33,010 nucleotides of DNA from Rugamonas sp. (GTDB lineage: Bacteria; Pseudomonadota; Gammaproteobacteria; Burkholderiales; Burkholderiaceae_D), in the NCBI RefSeq assembly GCF_025354735.1, contig NZ_JANXMI010000289.1:1-33010 (forward strand). The letters are read 5' to 3'. Under the pieces are notes generated by a model. That model was not told the DNA's origin. It made no database searches and saw nothing but the letters and a program-made list of their open reading frames with translations. A program made the translations under genes and the position numbers. This document shows positions 16,327 through 23,771 of this stretch, in pieces; the stretch's first letter is position 1, and every line of letters begins with the position of its first letter.

Positions 16327-17577
16327 ATGTCGACCTCTGTCCACCGCCTGCCGGCCGCACCGGCGCCGCACCAGCTCGACAGCGCCGAATTCGCCGCGCT
16401 GCTGGAGCGGGTGAGCGCCGAATTCGCCGCCAGCGCCGAACGCCACGACCGCGACGCCAGCTTCCCGCACGAGAATTTCGAGCGCCTGCATGAACTGGGC
16501 CTGCTTGGCCTGACGGTGCCGCCCGCCCACGGCGGCCTTGGCGCCAGCCTGGCCCAGACGGCGCGCGTGATCGCCGCCGTCGCGCGCGGCGAACCCTCGA
16601 CGGCGCTGGTGCTGACGATGCAGTATCTGCACCACGCCTCGTCCAAGACGGCTAACAACTGGCCGCCGCATCTACGCCAGCGCGTCATCGCCGACACGCT
16701 GCGCGACGGCGCGCTGATAAACGCGCTGCGGGTCGAGCCGGAACTGGGCACGCCGGCGCGCGGCGGCCTGCCGGACACCATCGCCCGCCGCACGCCGGAA
16801 GGCTGGCGCCTCAGCGGCCGCAAAATGTATTCGACCGGCATACCGCGCCTGACCTGGCTGGCCGTGTGGGCCCGCAGCGACGACGATCAACCGCTGGTCG
16901 GCAGCTGGCTGGTGCACCGCGACACGCCGGGTATCCGCATTGTCGAAAGCTGGGACCATCTCGGCATGCGCGCCACCGGCAGCCATGACGTGATCTTCGA
17001 CGAGGTGCTGGTACCGCTCGATCACGCGGTCGATGTGTCGCCGGCCGGCGCCGCGCCCGATCTCGACGCCGTGCAGCTGGTATGGATGTCGGTGCTGCTA
17101 TCGTCGCTGTACAACGCGGTGGCGCGCTCGGCGCGCGACTGGCTGGCCGCCTGGCTGGCCGGGCGCGTGCCGGCCAACCTGGGCGCGCCCTTGTCCAGCC
17201 TGCCGCGCTTTCAGGAGGCGCTGGGCCAGCTCGATACGTGGCTGTTCTCGAACCGGGTGCTGATCGACGCCGCCGCCGACGGCCGCATCGCGCCGGCCGA
17301 TGCCTTCCGCGTCAAATACCTGGTGACGAATCAGGCCATCGCGGTGGTGGAAAAGGCCATCGAATTGAGCGGCAACCCCGGCCTGTCGCGCGCCAATCGG
17401 CTACAACGCCACTACCGCGATGTGCTGTGCAGCCGCATACACACGCCGCAGAACGACACTATTTTAATCAACAGCGGACGCGCCGCGTTCGCCGCCGCGG
17501 GCCACAACGTCAGCAAGCAAGCCGCAGTCACCGCAGTCACCAACCTCGCCCCACTCACCGTAAAGGAAGCATCATGA
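16327..17577 (+). CDS. Acyl-CoA dehydrogenase-fold flavoenzyme, SfnB/DszC-like
   Basis: This 416-residue protein has the acyl-CoA dehydrogenase fold: an N-terminal helical domain (LHELGLLGLTVPPAHGGLGA, about 53-72), a middle beta domain (GRKMYSTGIPRLTWLAVWAR; SWDHLGMRATGSHDV) and a C-terminal four-helix domain. In sulfur operons this branch includes SfnB and the DszC-type flavin monooxygenases, which use reduced flavin and oxygen instead of acyl-CoA. I infer a role in oxidising an organosulfur substrate; acyl-CoA oxidation is less likely in this context. Its stop overlaps the following LLM gene start (ATGA at 17574-17577), so the two are probably translationally coupled. Confidence 0.85.
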   Translation: MSTSVHRLPAAPAPHQLDSAEFAALLERVSAEFAASAERHDRDASFPHENFERLHELGLLGLTVPPAHGGLGASLAQTARVIAAVARGEPSTALVLTMQYLHHASSKTANNWPPHLRQRVIADTLRDGALINALRVEPELGTPARGGLPDTIARRTPEGWRLSGRKMYSTGIPRLTWLAVWARSDDDQPLVGSWLVHRDTPGIRIVESWDHLGMRATGSHDVIFDEVLVPLDHAVDVSPAGAAPDLDAVQLVWMSVLLSSLYNAVARSARDWLAAWLAGRVPANLGAPLSSLPRFQEALGQLDTWLFSNRVLIDAAADGRIAPADAFRVKYLVTNQAIAVVEKAIELSGNPGLSRANRLQRHYRDVLCSRIHTPQNDTILINSGRAAFAAAGHNVSKQAAVTAVTNLAPLTVKEAS

Positions 17578-18689
17578 GCATCGAATTTATCGGTTTCAGC
17601 GCCACCCAGGAAGTATCGGAAACCCTGCTGCCGCAAGGCCCCGTGGTGAACAAGGCCTTCCTCGGCGCGGTGGCGCGCGCCCACGAATACGCCGGCTTCG
17701 ACCGCGTGCTGGTGGCGCACAGCAGCGCGTCGGTGGACGGCTTCCAGGTCGCCTCGCACATCGCCGCGCAGACCGATACTATCGGCATCCTGCTGGCGCA
17801 CCGTCCCGGCTTCGTGGCGCCGACGCTGGCGGCGCGCCAGTTCGCCACGCTCGACCAGTTCAGCGACGGCCGGGTGGCGATCCACGTCATCAGCGGCGGC
17901 GACGACACCGAACAGCAGCGCGACGGCGATCATCTCGACCACGACCAGCGCTAAGCGCGCACCGATGAATATCTCGACGTCGTGAAAAAAACATGGAGTT
18001 CGGAGGGCCCGTTCGACCACGAGGGCGCGCACTACCGCATCAAGGGCCAGAACGCCGGCGTGCGGCCGCTGCGCGACGGCCATCTGCCGGTCTACTTCGG
18101 CGGCTCGTCCGACGCCGCCATCGACGTCGCCGGCAAGCACGCCGACGTCTACGCGCTGTGGGGCGAATCGCTGGCGCAGGTCGGCGAAACCATCGCCCGC
18201 GTGCGCGCCGCCGCCGCCCGCCACGGCCGCGCCGGCCATATCAAATTCAGCCTGTCGCTGCGGCCCGTACTGGCCGCGACCGAGGAGCAGGCATGGGCCA
18301 GGGCCGACGCCATCCTCGCCACCGCCACCGAGCGCGTGAGGCAGAACGCCCACTTCAACAAACGCCCGCAGCAGCCGCAGAACGTCGGCTCGCAGCGGCT
18401 GCTGGCCACCGCCGCGCAGGGAAAAATCGTCGATGAGCGGCTGTGGACCGGCATCGCCGCGCTGACCAAGGCCGCCGGCAATTCGACGGGCCTGGTCGGC
18501 ACGCCGGAACAGGTGCGCGACGCGCTGCTTCAATACTGGGAGCTGGGCGTGACGACGTTCCTGATCCGCGGCTTCGATCCAATTCAGGATGCGCTGCAAT
18601 ACGGCCGCGAACTGATCCCGCTGGTGCGCGCCGCCGTGGCCGAACGTGAAGCGGCGGCCGATGCTTCGACCGCGCGCCTCGCGGCTTGA
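17574..18689 (+). pseudogene. SsuD-like LLM flavin monooxygenase interrupted by in-frame TAA
   Basis: The ATG at 17574 opens a frame that reads as an SsuD-type alkanesulfonate monooxygenase. It is blocked after 126 codons by TAA at 17952-17954 and then continues in the same frame to 18689. The two parts join as a normal family sequence: DGDHLDHDQR, stop, ARTDEYLDVVKKTW, then HLPVYFGGSSDAAIDVAGKHADVYALWGES. In relatives this position, after DHxxR, is tyrosine (from memory of the family), so one base change from TAC or TAT explains it. Joined length is 371 residues plus the stop position, normal for SsuD (about 380). No other lesion is present, so the change is recent, an assembly error, or read through. 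A GTG at 17982 could start a 235-residue C-terminal piece, but it has no ribosome site and would lack half the barrel. KEGS AGGAAG precedes ATG 17574. Confidence 0.85.
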
Positions 18690-18701
18690 ACGGAGCGGCC
18701 G

Positions 18702-19658
18702 ATGAGCACACCGCAACGTCAACTGGCCGTGGCCAGCCAGTTCGACCCCAAGGTCAACGCCGTGCTGGCGCAGCGCGCCGGCGTGACCGTGCATGACCTG
18801 GCGCCAGGTCCGCTGACGGCGCTGCCGCGCGGCGCCGGCGTGCTGTTCGCGCTGCCGGCGCCGAAAGGGCAGACGCTGTTGCACACGCCGGCGCCGCCGA
18901 ATTGGAGCGCGGTGCGCTGGGTGCAACTGGCGTCGGTCGGCATCGACTACTACCCGGCGTGGCTGTTCGACGGCCCGGTGGTGACGTCGGCGCGCGGCAC
19001 CGCCTCCGGCGCCGTCGCCGAATATGCGCTGGCCGCCATTTTCGGCGCGGCCAAGCAGATGCCCGACATCTGGCTGCACGAAGCCGCCGACTGGCGCCGC
19101 CGTTCGCTGGCGCTGGTGCGCGGCAGCACGCTGGGGCTGTATGGCTTCGGCTCGATCGGCGCGGCGCTGGCGCGCAGCGCGCTGGCACTGGGCATGCGCG
19201 TGGTGGCCTTGCGCCGCTCCGCCGCGCCGTTCGGCGTCGATGGCGTGGGGCGCGCGGCCAGCATCGAGGAACTGCTGGCGTGCGCCGACCATCTGGTGCT
19301 GGCCGCGCCGTCGACCGCCGCCACCCGCCACGTGATCGACCGCGCCGCGCTGGCGCACGCCAAGCCCGGCCTGCACCTGATTAATATCGCGCGCGGCGAT
19401 CTGGTCGACCACGACGCGCTGCTCGAGGCGCTGGACCGGCAGCAGCTGTCGCTGGCGACGCTGGACGTGACCGATCCCGAGCCGCTGCCGCCGGGCCATG
19501 CCTTGTACGGCCATCCGCGCGTGCGGCTGTCGCCGCATATTTCGCCGAGCACCGAACAGATCGTGCCGGCGCTGATCGACAAATTCCTGCACAACCTGGA
19601 GCGCTTCCGCAGCGGCGCGCCGCTGGACGACGTGGTCGATACGGCCCGTGGTTATTAG
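18702..19658 (+). CDS. D-2-hydroxyacid dehydrogenase, NAD(P)-dependent
   Basis: This 318-residue protein has the nucleotide-binding motif GFGSIG (148-153) inside STLGLYGFGSIGAALARSA. The family's catalytic residues are visible: R231 in NIARGDLVDHDAL, E260 in VTDPEPLPPGH and H279 in LSPHISPST. These enzymes reversibly reduce 2-keto acids to D-2-hydroxy acids. In this operon a role on the carbon product released after C-S cleavage is plausible but inferred. It starts 12 nt after the interrupted LLM gene and is followed after 42 nt by the class II aldolase. It might also act on a sulfur-bearing hydroxy acid. The specific substrate cannot be read from sequence. Confidence 0.88.
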   Translation: MSTPQRQLAVASQFDPKVNAVLAQRAGVTVHDLAPGPLTALPRGAGVLFALPAPKGQTLLHTPAPPNWSAVRWVQLASVGIDYYPAWLFDGPVVTSARGTASGAVAEYALAAIFGAAKQMPDIWLHEAADWRRRSLALVRGSTLGLYGFGSIGAALARSALALGMRVVALRRSAAPFGVDGVGRAASIEELLACADHLVLAAPSTAATRHVIDRAALAHAKPGLHLINIARGDLVDHDALLEALDRQQLSLATLDVTDPEPLPPGHALYGHPRVRLSPHISPSTEQIVPALIDKFLHNLERFRSGAPLDDVVDTARGY

Positions 19659-19700
19659 CGACCAGGAACTGACAACCAATCTATACATTCAGGAAGCCAT

Positions 19701-20570
19701 ATGAGCAGCTCATCACCCCTGTATTCGGCGCCGCTGTCGCGGCCCCATTTGCGCCCGGTCGGCAAGGCCGTGCCGCGTCCCGCCATCTACGGCGCGCCGC
19801 GCGACGCCAACGGCAATATCATCTTCGCCGAACCGCCGCCGCTGCCCACGCTGGAAGCGCAACGCCAGCACCGCAAGGAGCGGCTGGCGGTGTCGTTCCG
19901 CCTGTTCGCGCGCTACGGCTACGACATGGGCGGCGCGGGCCACATCACGGCGCGCGATCCCGAATGGCCCGATCACTTCTGGGTCAATCCGGCCGGTGTT
20001 TACTTCGGCCATATCCGCGTCTCCGACCTGATTCTGGTGAGCCACGACGGCAAGGTGGTGGAGGGCGACGGCCCGCTCAACCGCGCCGCCTTCGCCATCC
20101 ATTCGGAACTGCACAAGGCCCGGCCGGACGTGATCGCGGCGGCCCATTCGCACGGCCTGTATGGCAAGGCCTTCGCCGCCCAGGGTCGCCTGCTGGCGCC
20201 GCTGACGCAGGATTCTTGCGCGTTCTATGAAGACCACGCGATCTTCGCCGACTTCAGCGGCGTGGTGCTCGACGCCAGCGAGGGGCAGCGCATCGCCGCC
20301 GCGCTGGGGCCGCGCAAGGGCGTGATCCTGCAAAACCACGGCCTGCTGACGGTGGGCGCGTCGGTCGAATCGGCGGTGTGGCGCTACATCGCGTTCGAGA
20401 ACGCGGCGCAGGCGCAGTTGCTGTCTGAGGCGGCCGGTCCGACCAGGCCGATACCGCACGACGTCGCGCTGCACACGGCGAAGCAGATCGGTTCGGACGC
20501 CGGCGGCTGGTTCAGTTTCCAGCCGCTGTGGGACGTCATCACCCGCGAAGAGCCGGACCTGTTCGACTAA
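19701..20570 (+). CDS. Class II aldolase/adducin-family protein
   Basis: This 289-residue protein has the zinc-binding pattern of class II aldolases: H149-x-H151 in AAAHSHGLYG and H213 in LQNHGLLTVG. E136 in IHSELHKARPDV is at the position of a family acidic residue. Members cleave or dehydrate sugar phosphates or hydroxy acids using zinc (fuculose aldolase, ribulose epimerase, MtnB and relatives). In sulfur metabolism, MtnB-like and Ald2-like members act on methylthio-ribulose phosphates, but the low local similarity here does not allow that assignment. It has an N-terminal extension of about 50 residues, including a GNIIFAEPPPLPTLE segment. AGGAAG precedes ATG 19701. It follows the D-2-hydroxyacid dehydrogenase and precedes the TonB system. 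Confidence 0.88.
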   Translation: MSSSSPLYSAPLSRPHLRPVGKAVPRPAIYGAPRDANGNIIFAEPPPLPTLEAQRQHRKERLAVSFRLFARYGYDMGGAGHITARDPEWPDHFWVNPAGVYFGHIRVSDLILVSHDGKVVEGDGPLNRAAFAIHSELHKARPDVIAAAHSHGLYGKAFAAQGRLLAPLTQDSCAFYEDHAIFADFSGVVLDASEGQRIAAALGPRKGVILQNHGLLTVGASVESAVWRYIAFENAAQAQLLSEAAGPTRPIPHDVALHTAKQIGSDAGGWFSFQPLWDVITREEPDLFD

Positions 20571-20585
20571 TCGAAGGAGCACACC

Positions 20586-21401
20586 ATGTCCACCGCCACG
20601 ATGACTTTGCAGGATGGCTACGCGGCCGAAAACCACGCCGCGCCGGCGACGGCTTACGCGCCGGCGTCGCCGATGCCGCCGTTGATACTTCCCGGTGCGG
20701 CGCGAGCCGCGTGGCTGCGCCGGCCCGGCACGGCCGCCTCGCTGGCGCTGCACGGCGCGGCGCTGCTGGCGATATGGGCCTGGTCCAGCGGCGTGGTCAC
20801 AGTGCCGGCCGTGCCGCCGGTGGTGGAGCTGATCCGCCTGCGGCCGGAACCCAAGCCGGAGCTGACGCCGCCGCAGCCGCAGCCGCAGCCGGTGGCTGAC
20901 AAGCCGCTGGCGCTGGCGCCGCCCAGGCCGGTCGCGCCATCGGTGCCGGTGCCGAAGACGGTGCAGTCTTCGGCGGCGCAGGCGGAAAGCTACACGCCGC
21001 CCGCCGCGCCGGTGCAGGCCGCGCCTGTCGGGCCGGTGACGCCGGTGGCGTCGGCGCCCGCGCAGCCGCCGGCGCCGCCAGCAGCGACAGCGGCGCCCAG
21101 GCAGATTGCGACCGAAGGCATACCGACCGATTACGTCAACCAGGTCTACGCGCGCATCAACAGCAATGCCGATTATCCGCGCGAAGCGAAGATGCGCCAC
21201 CAGCAGGGCCGGGTCGCTTACCGCCTCACGCTCAATCCGCAGGGCGCGCTGGTTTCGTTCGACATCGAGTCGTCCGGCGTGGAAGCGCTGGACGACGCCG
21301 CGCGCGAAGCGATCCGCCGCGCCGCGCCATTTCCCCGGCTGCCCGATCTGGGCGGCAGCAGTTATCTGCTGGCCGGGAACATCGTCTTCAAAATTAATTA
21401 A
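20586..21401 (+). CDS. tonB: Energy transducer TonB
   Basis: This 271-residue protein has one transmembrane helix (about 49-70, AASLALHGAALLAIWAWSSG). A long Pro-rich periplasmic spacer follows (PEPKPELTPPQPQPQP and beyond, about 85-170). The C-terminal TonB domain contains NADYPREAKMRHQQG and ends VFKIN. The YP motif is diagnostic. TonB transmits proton-motive energy from ExbB-ExbD to outer-membrane receptors. It is followed by exbB and exbD and, two genes later, by a TonB-dependent receptor, so this set is probably dedicated to that receptor. AAGGAG precedes the ATG. The cytoplasmic N-terminus of about 48 residues is longer than in E. coli TonB. Confidence 0.93.
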   Translation: MSTATMTLQDGYAAENHAAPATAYAPASPMPPLILPGAARAAWLRRPGTAASLALHGAALLAIWAWSSGVVTVPAVPPVVELIRLRPEPKPELTPPQPQPQPVADKPLALAPPRPVAPSVPVPKTVQSSAAQAESYTPPAAPVQAAPVGPVTPVASAPAQPPAPPAATAAPRQIATEGIPTDYVNQVYARINSNADYPREAKMRHQQGRVAYRLTLNPQGALVSFDIESSGVEALDDAAREAIRRAAPFPRLPDLGGSSYLLAGNIVFKIN

Positions 21402-21428
21402 ATCGTCAGCCAACTTCAGGAGCCGTAC

Positions 21429-22247
21429 ATGAATCCTTCGCACCTCGCCGCACACCTGTCGCCGCTGGCGCTGTTCCAGCAGGCCGACTTCATCGTCAAG
21501 ACCATCCTCGTCATACTGGCGCTGGCGTCGTTGGCCAGCTGGGGCGTCATCATCGACAAACTGCTGCGCTTTTCCAGCCTGCGCCGGCGCGCCGACGGCT
21601 GGAGCGCCGCGCTGTCCGGCCAGCGCACGCTGGGTCGCTTGAGCCAGGAACTGAAGCTGCAGGCGCAGGATCCGTTTGCGCGCATCTATCACGCCATCAC
21701 CGACGAATGGCACACCAGCCACCGCCAGCACCTGCATGCCGATGCGGCGGGCCGCGACAGTTTGAAGGAGCGCGTCAACCGGGTCGGCCAGATCGCCAGC
21801 AGCGTTGAAATCGAACAGCTGCAAAAGGGCTTGTCGGTCCTGGCCACGGTGGGATCGGTGGCGCCCTTCGTCGGCCTGTTCGGCACCGTGTGGGGCATCA
21901 TGAACGCGTTCCAGGGCATCGCCGCGTCCAACAACACCAGCCTGGCGGTGGTGGCGCCGGGGATCGCGGAGGCGCTGTTGGCCACCGCGCTCGGACTGGT
22001 GGCGGCGATACCGGCCGTCGTCGCCTACAACCGTGCCTCGGGCGACCTGAATAATTATGCGCACCGGCTGGCGACGCTGGTCGGGCTGGTGGAAGTGCAG
22101 CTGTCGCGCCAACTGGAGGCCGGCGTGGTGCTGACCGATGGCGGCGAGGCGGCGCCGGCCAAGGCTGAACGCGCCGAACGTGGCGAACGTGGCGAGCGTG
22201 GCGAACGCGCTGGCGGCAACGTCACGCCGCTGGCGGCGGGAGCCTGA
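21429..22247 (+). CDS. exbB: ExbB-type proton channel (MotA/TolQ/ExbB family)
   Basis: This 272-residue membrane protein has three helices, at about 22-43, 135-163 and 175-201. The conserved segments are LSVLATVGSVAPFVGLFGTV and GIAEALLATALGLVAAIPAV. With ExbD it forms the inner-membrane proton channel that drives TonB. The soluble C-terminus ends in a short repeat, AERGERGERGERAGG (about 248-262). It is encoded by nine-base units at 22167-22208, seen also as GAACGTGGC repeats in the DNA. This tail is not part of the usual ExbB core. exbD starts one base after its stop. Confidence 0.92.
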   Translation: MNPSHLAAHLSPLALFQQADFIVKTILVILALASLASWGVIIDKLLRFSSLRRRADGWSAALSGQRTLGRLSQELKLQAQDPFARIYHAITDEWHTSHRQHLHADAAGRDSLKERVNRVGQIASSVEIEQLQKGLSVLATVGSVAPFVGLFGTVWGIMNAFQGIAASNNTSLAVVAPGIAEALLATALGLVAAIPAVVAYNRASGDLNNYAHRLATLVGLVEVQLSRQLEAGVVLTDGGEAAPAKAERAERGERGERGERAGGNVTPLAAGA

Positions 22248-22248
22248 C

Positions 22249-22671
22249 ATGGGCGCTAAATTATCGTCCGGCCCATCGCACCGCGTCGGCCCGGTCAGCG
22301 ACATCAACGTGACGCCGCTGGTCGATGTGATGCTGGTGCTGCTGATCGTGTTCATGGTGGCGGCGCCGATGATGACGGCCGGCGTCAAGGTCGACCTGCC
22401 GACGTCGAACGCCAGGCCGCTGGAAGAGCCGAAGCCGCCCATCGTCGTCAGCATCGACGCCGCCGGCACGGTCTACGTCAACCAGACCGCCGCCGGCCCT
22501 GGTCAGCTGCTGGCGCTGATGGCGGCGGAGGCGGGCGGCGACAAGGAACGCCGCATCCATCTTCGCGGCGACCAGTCGCTGGCCTATGGCCGCATCGTGC
22601 AAACCATGGGCGCCCTGAACGACGCCGGCTACGCGCGCATCGCGCTGGTCTCGGAAGCGCCCGCGCCCTAA
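22249..22671 (+). CDS. exbD: ExbD-type biopolymer transport protein
   Basis: This 140-residue protein has one N-terminal transmembrane helix with the essential aspartate D26 in NVTPLVDVMLVLLIVFMVAAP. A periplasmic domain follows (about 45-136; IVVSIDAAGTVYVNQ, RIHLRGDQSLAYGRIVQTMG). It partners ExbB. The start at 22249 is preferred over a longer frame from 22138 because it gives the standard ExbD N-terminus and sits one base after the exbB stop (TGACATG), which suggests translational coupling. Confidence 0.93.
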   Translation: MGAKLSSGPSHRVGPVSDINVTPLVDVMLVLLIVFMVAAPMMTAGVKVDLPTSNARPLEEPKPPIVVSIDAAGTVYVNQTAAGPGQLLALMAAEAGGDKERRIHLRGDQSLAYGRIVQTMGALNDAGYARIALVSEAPAP

Positions 22672-22699
22672 ACCCCAACATCACACAACAGGTTTGAAA

Positions 22700-23710
22700 A
22701 TGGATTCGATCACTTCGAAGGGCGGCGCTCGCCGCCGATTTCTGCAACGCGGCCTGCGCCTCGGCGCCGGCGCCGGACTGGCCGCGCTGCTGGGTGGCTG
22801 GAGCAGCGCCACCCGCGCCGCCGCGCTGCGGCTGCGCGACACCACGCTGCGCGTCGGCGTCTACAAGGGCGGCGATTCGTATTACTTCAACGAGGCCGGC
22901 GTCGCCGACCTGCCGTACAAGACCGCGCTGGCCGAATTCGCGGCCGGGAATCTGATCGTCGAGGCGCTGTCGGCCGATGCGCTTGACTGCGGCAGCATGA
23001 GCGAGATTCCACCGATCTTCGCGGCCGCCGGCGGCGCGTCGCTGAAGGTGATCGCGGTGCTGCGCGGCGACGTGAATAACCAGGTGGTACTGGTGCCGAA
23101 AAATTCCGCCATCACCGACGCGGCGCAGTTCAAGGGCAAGCGCATCGGCTATGCACGCTCGACGACGTCGCATTATTTTTTGCTCAAGCTGCTCAAGGAG
23201 CATGGCCTGGGTTTCAAGGATATCGAGCCGGTGGCGCTGGCGCCGCAGGATGCGCTGGCCGCGTTCCAGAGCGGGCAGCTCGACGCCTGGGTCATCTACG
23301 GACTGGTGGTGGAGCTGGCCAAGAACCAGGGCGCGCGCGTGCTGCGCACCGCCGACGGCTACCTGTCAGGGAATTACGTCATCAGCGCGTCGACCCGCGC
23401 CATCGCTGATCCGCTCAAGCACGCGGCCATCGGCGACTACCTGCAACGGCTGGCCAAGGTCTATGACTGGATCAACCGCAATCCACAGCCATGGGCGCAA
23501 AAGAGCGGCCAGCTGGCCGGCGTGCCGCCGCAGCTGTTTTTGAATCAGGTCAGCGCGCGCAGCCAGCCCTATCGCCTGACGGCGGTGGATGACGCGGCGA
23601 TCCGCTCGCAGCAGCAGGTGGCCGATGTCTTCGCCGACGCCGGCCTGCTGGCGCGGCGGCTCGACGTCACGCCGCTGTGGGACCGCAGCTTCGCGCGCTA
23701 CCTGGCCTGA
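22700..23710 (+). CDS. ABC substrate-binding protein, SsuA-like, Tat-type signal
   Basis: This 336-residue periplasmic binding protein has a signal with a twin-arginine motif RRRFLQ (R11, R12, F14, L15) and a glycine-rich hydrophobic stretch. It may therefore be exported folded by Tat. The mature part resembles sulfonate/nitrate binding proteins: TLRVGVYKGGDSYYFNEAG, VEALSADALDCGSMSEIPP, GYARSTTSHYFLLKLLKEHG and DAWVIYGLVVELAKNQGARVL. It likely supplies the SsuBC-type transporter at the start of the operon. AGG seven bases before the ATG is a modest ribosome site; a TTG six bases upstream is in frame but less likely. It sits between exbD and the receptor gene, so outer-membrane and inner-membrane uptake are encoded together. 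Confidence 0.88.
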   Translation: MDSITSKGGARRRFLQRGLRLGAGAGLAALLGGWSSATRAAALRLRDTTLRVGVYKGGDSYYFNEAGVADLPYKTALAEFAAGNLIVEALSADALDCGSMSEIPPIFAAAGGASLKVIAVLRGDVNNQVVLVPKNSAITDAAQFKGKRIGYARSTTSHYFLLKLLKEHGLGFKDIEPVALAPQDALAAFQSGQLDAWVIYGLVVELAKNQGARVLRTADGYLSGNYVISASTRAIADPLKHAAIGDYLQRLAKVYDWINRNPQPWAQKSGQLAGVPPQLFLNQVSARSQPYRLTAVDDAAIRSQQQVADVFADAGLLARRLDVTPLWDRSFARYLA

Positions 23711-23771
23711 ATTTCACGAAACGCGACGACACGACGCACATCATAAAAAAACCATCAAAGGGAAATCACGC

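Noticed and set aside
17952..17954. Recoded stop codon (selenocysteine or pyrrolysine)
   Set aside because: The codon is TAA, which is not used for either residue, and the expected residue is tyrosine.
17982..18689. Independent 235-residue LLM gene starting at GTG
   Set aside because: It is the in-frame continuation of the interrupted monooxygenase, lacks a ribosome site and lacks half of the barrel, so it is better described as part of one broken gene.
17412..19688. 758-codon minus-strand frame across the LLM and dehydrogenase genes
   Set aside because: It overlaps conserved plus-strand genes, has antisense-type composition and no recognisable domain.
19713..22469. 918-codon minus-strand frame across aldolase, tonB and exbB
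   Set aside because: It is antisense to four well-supported genes and shows only Arg/Gln/His-rich low-complexity translation.
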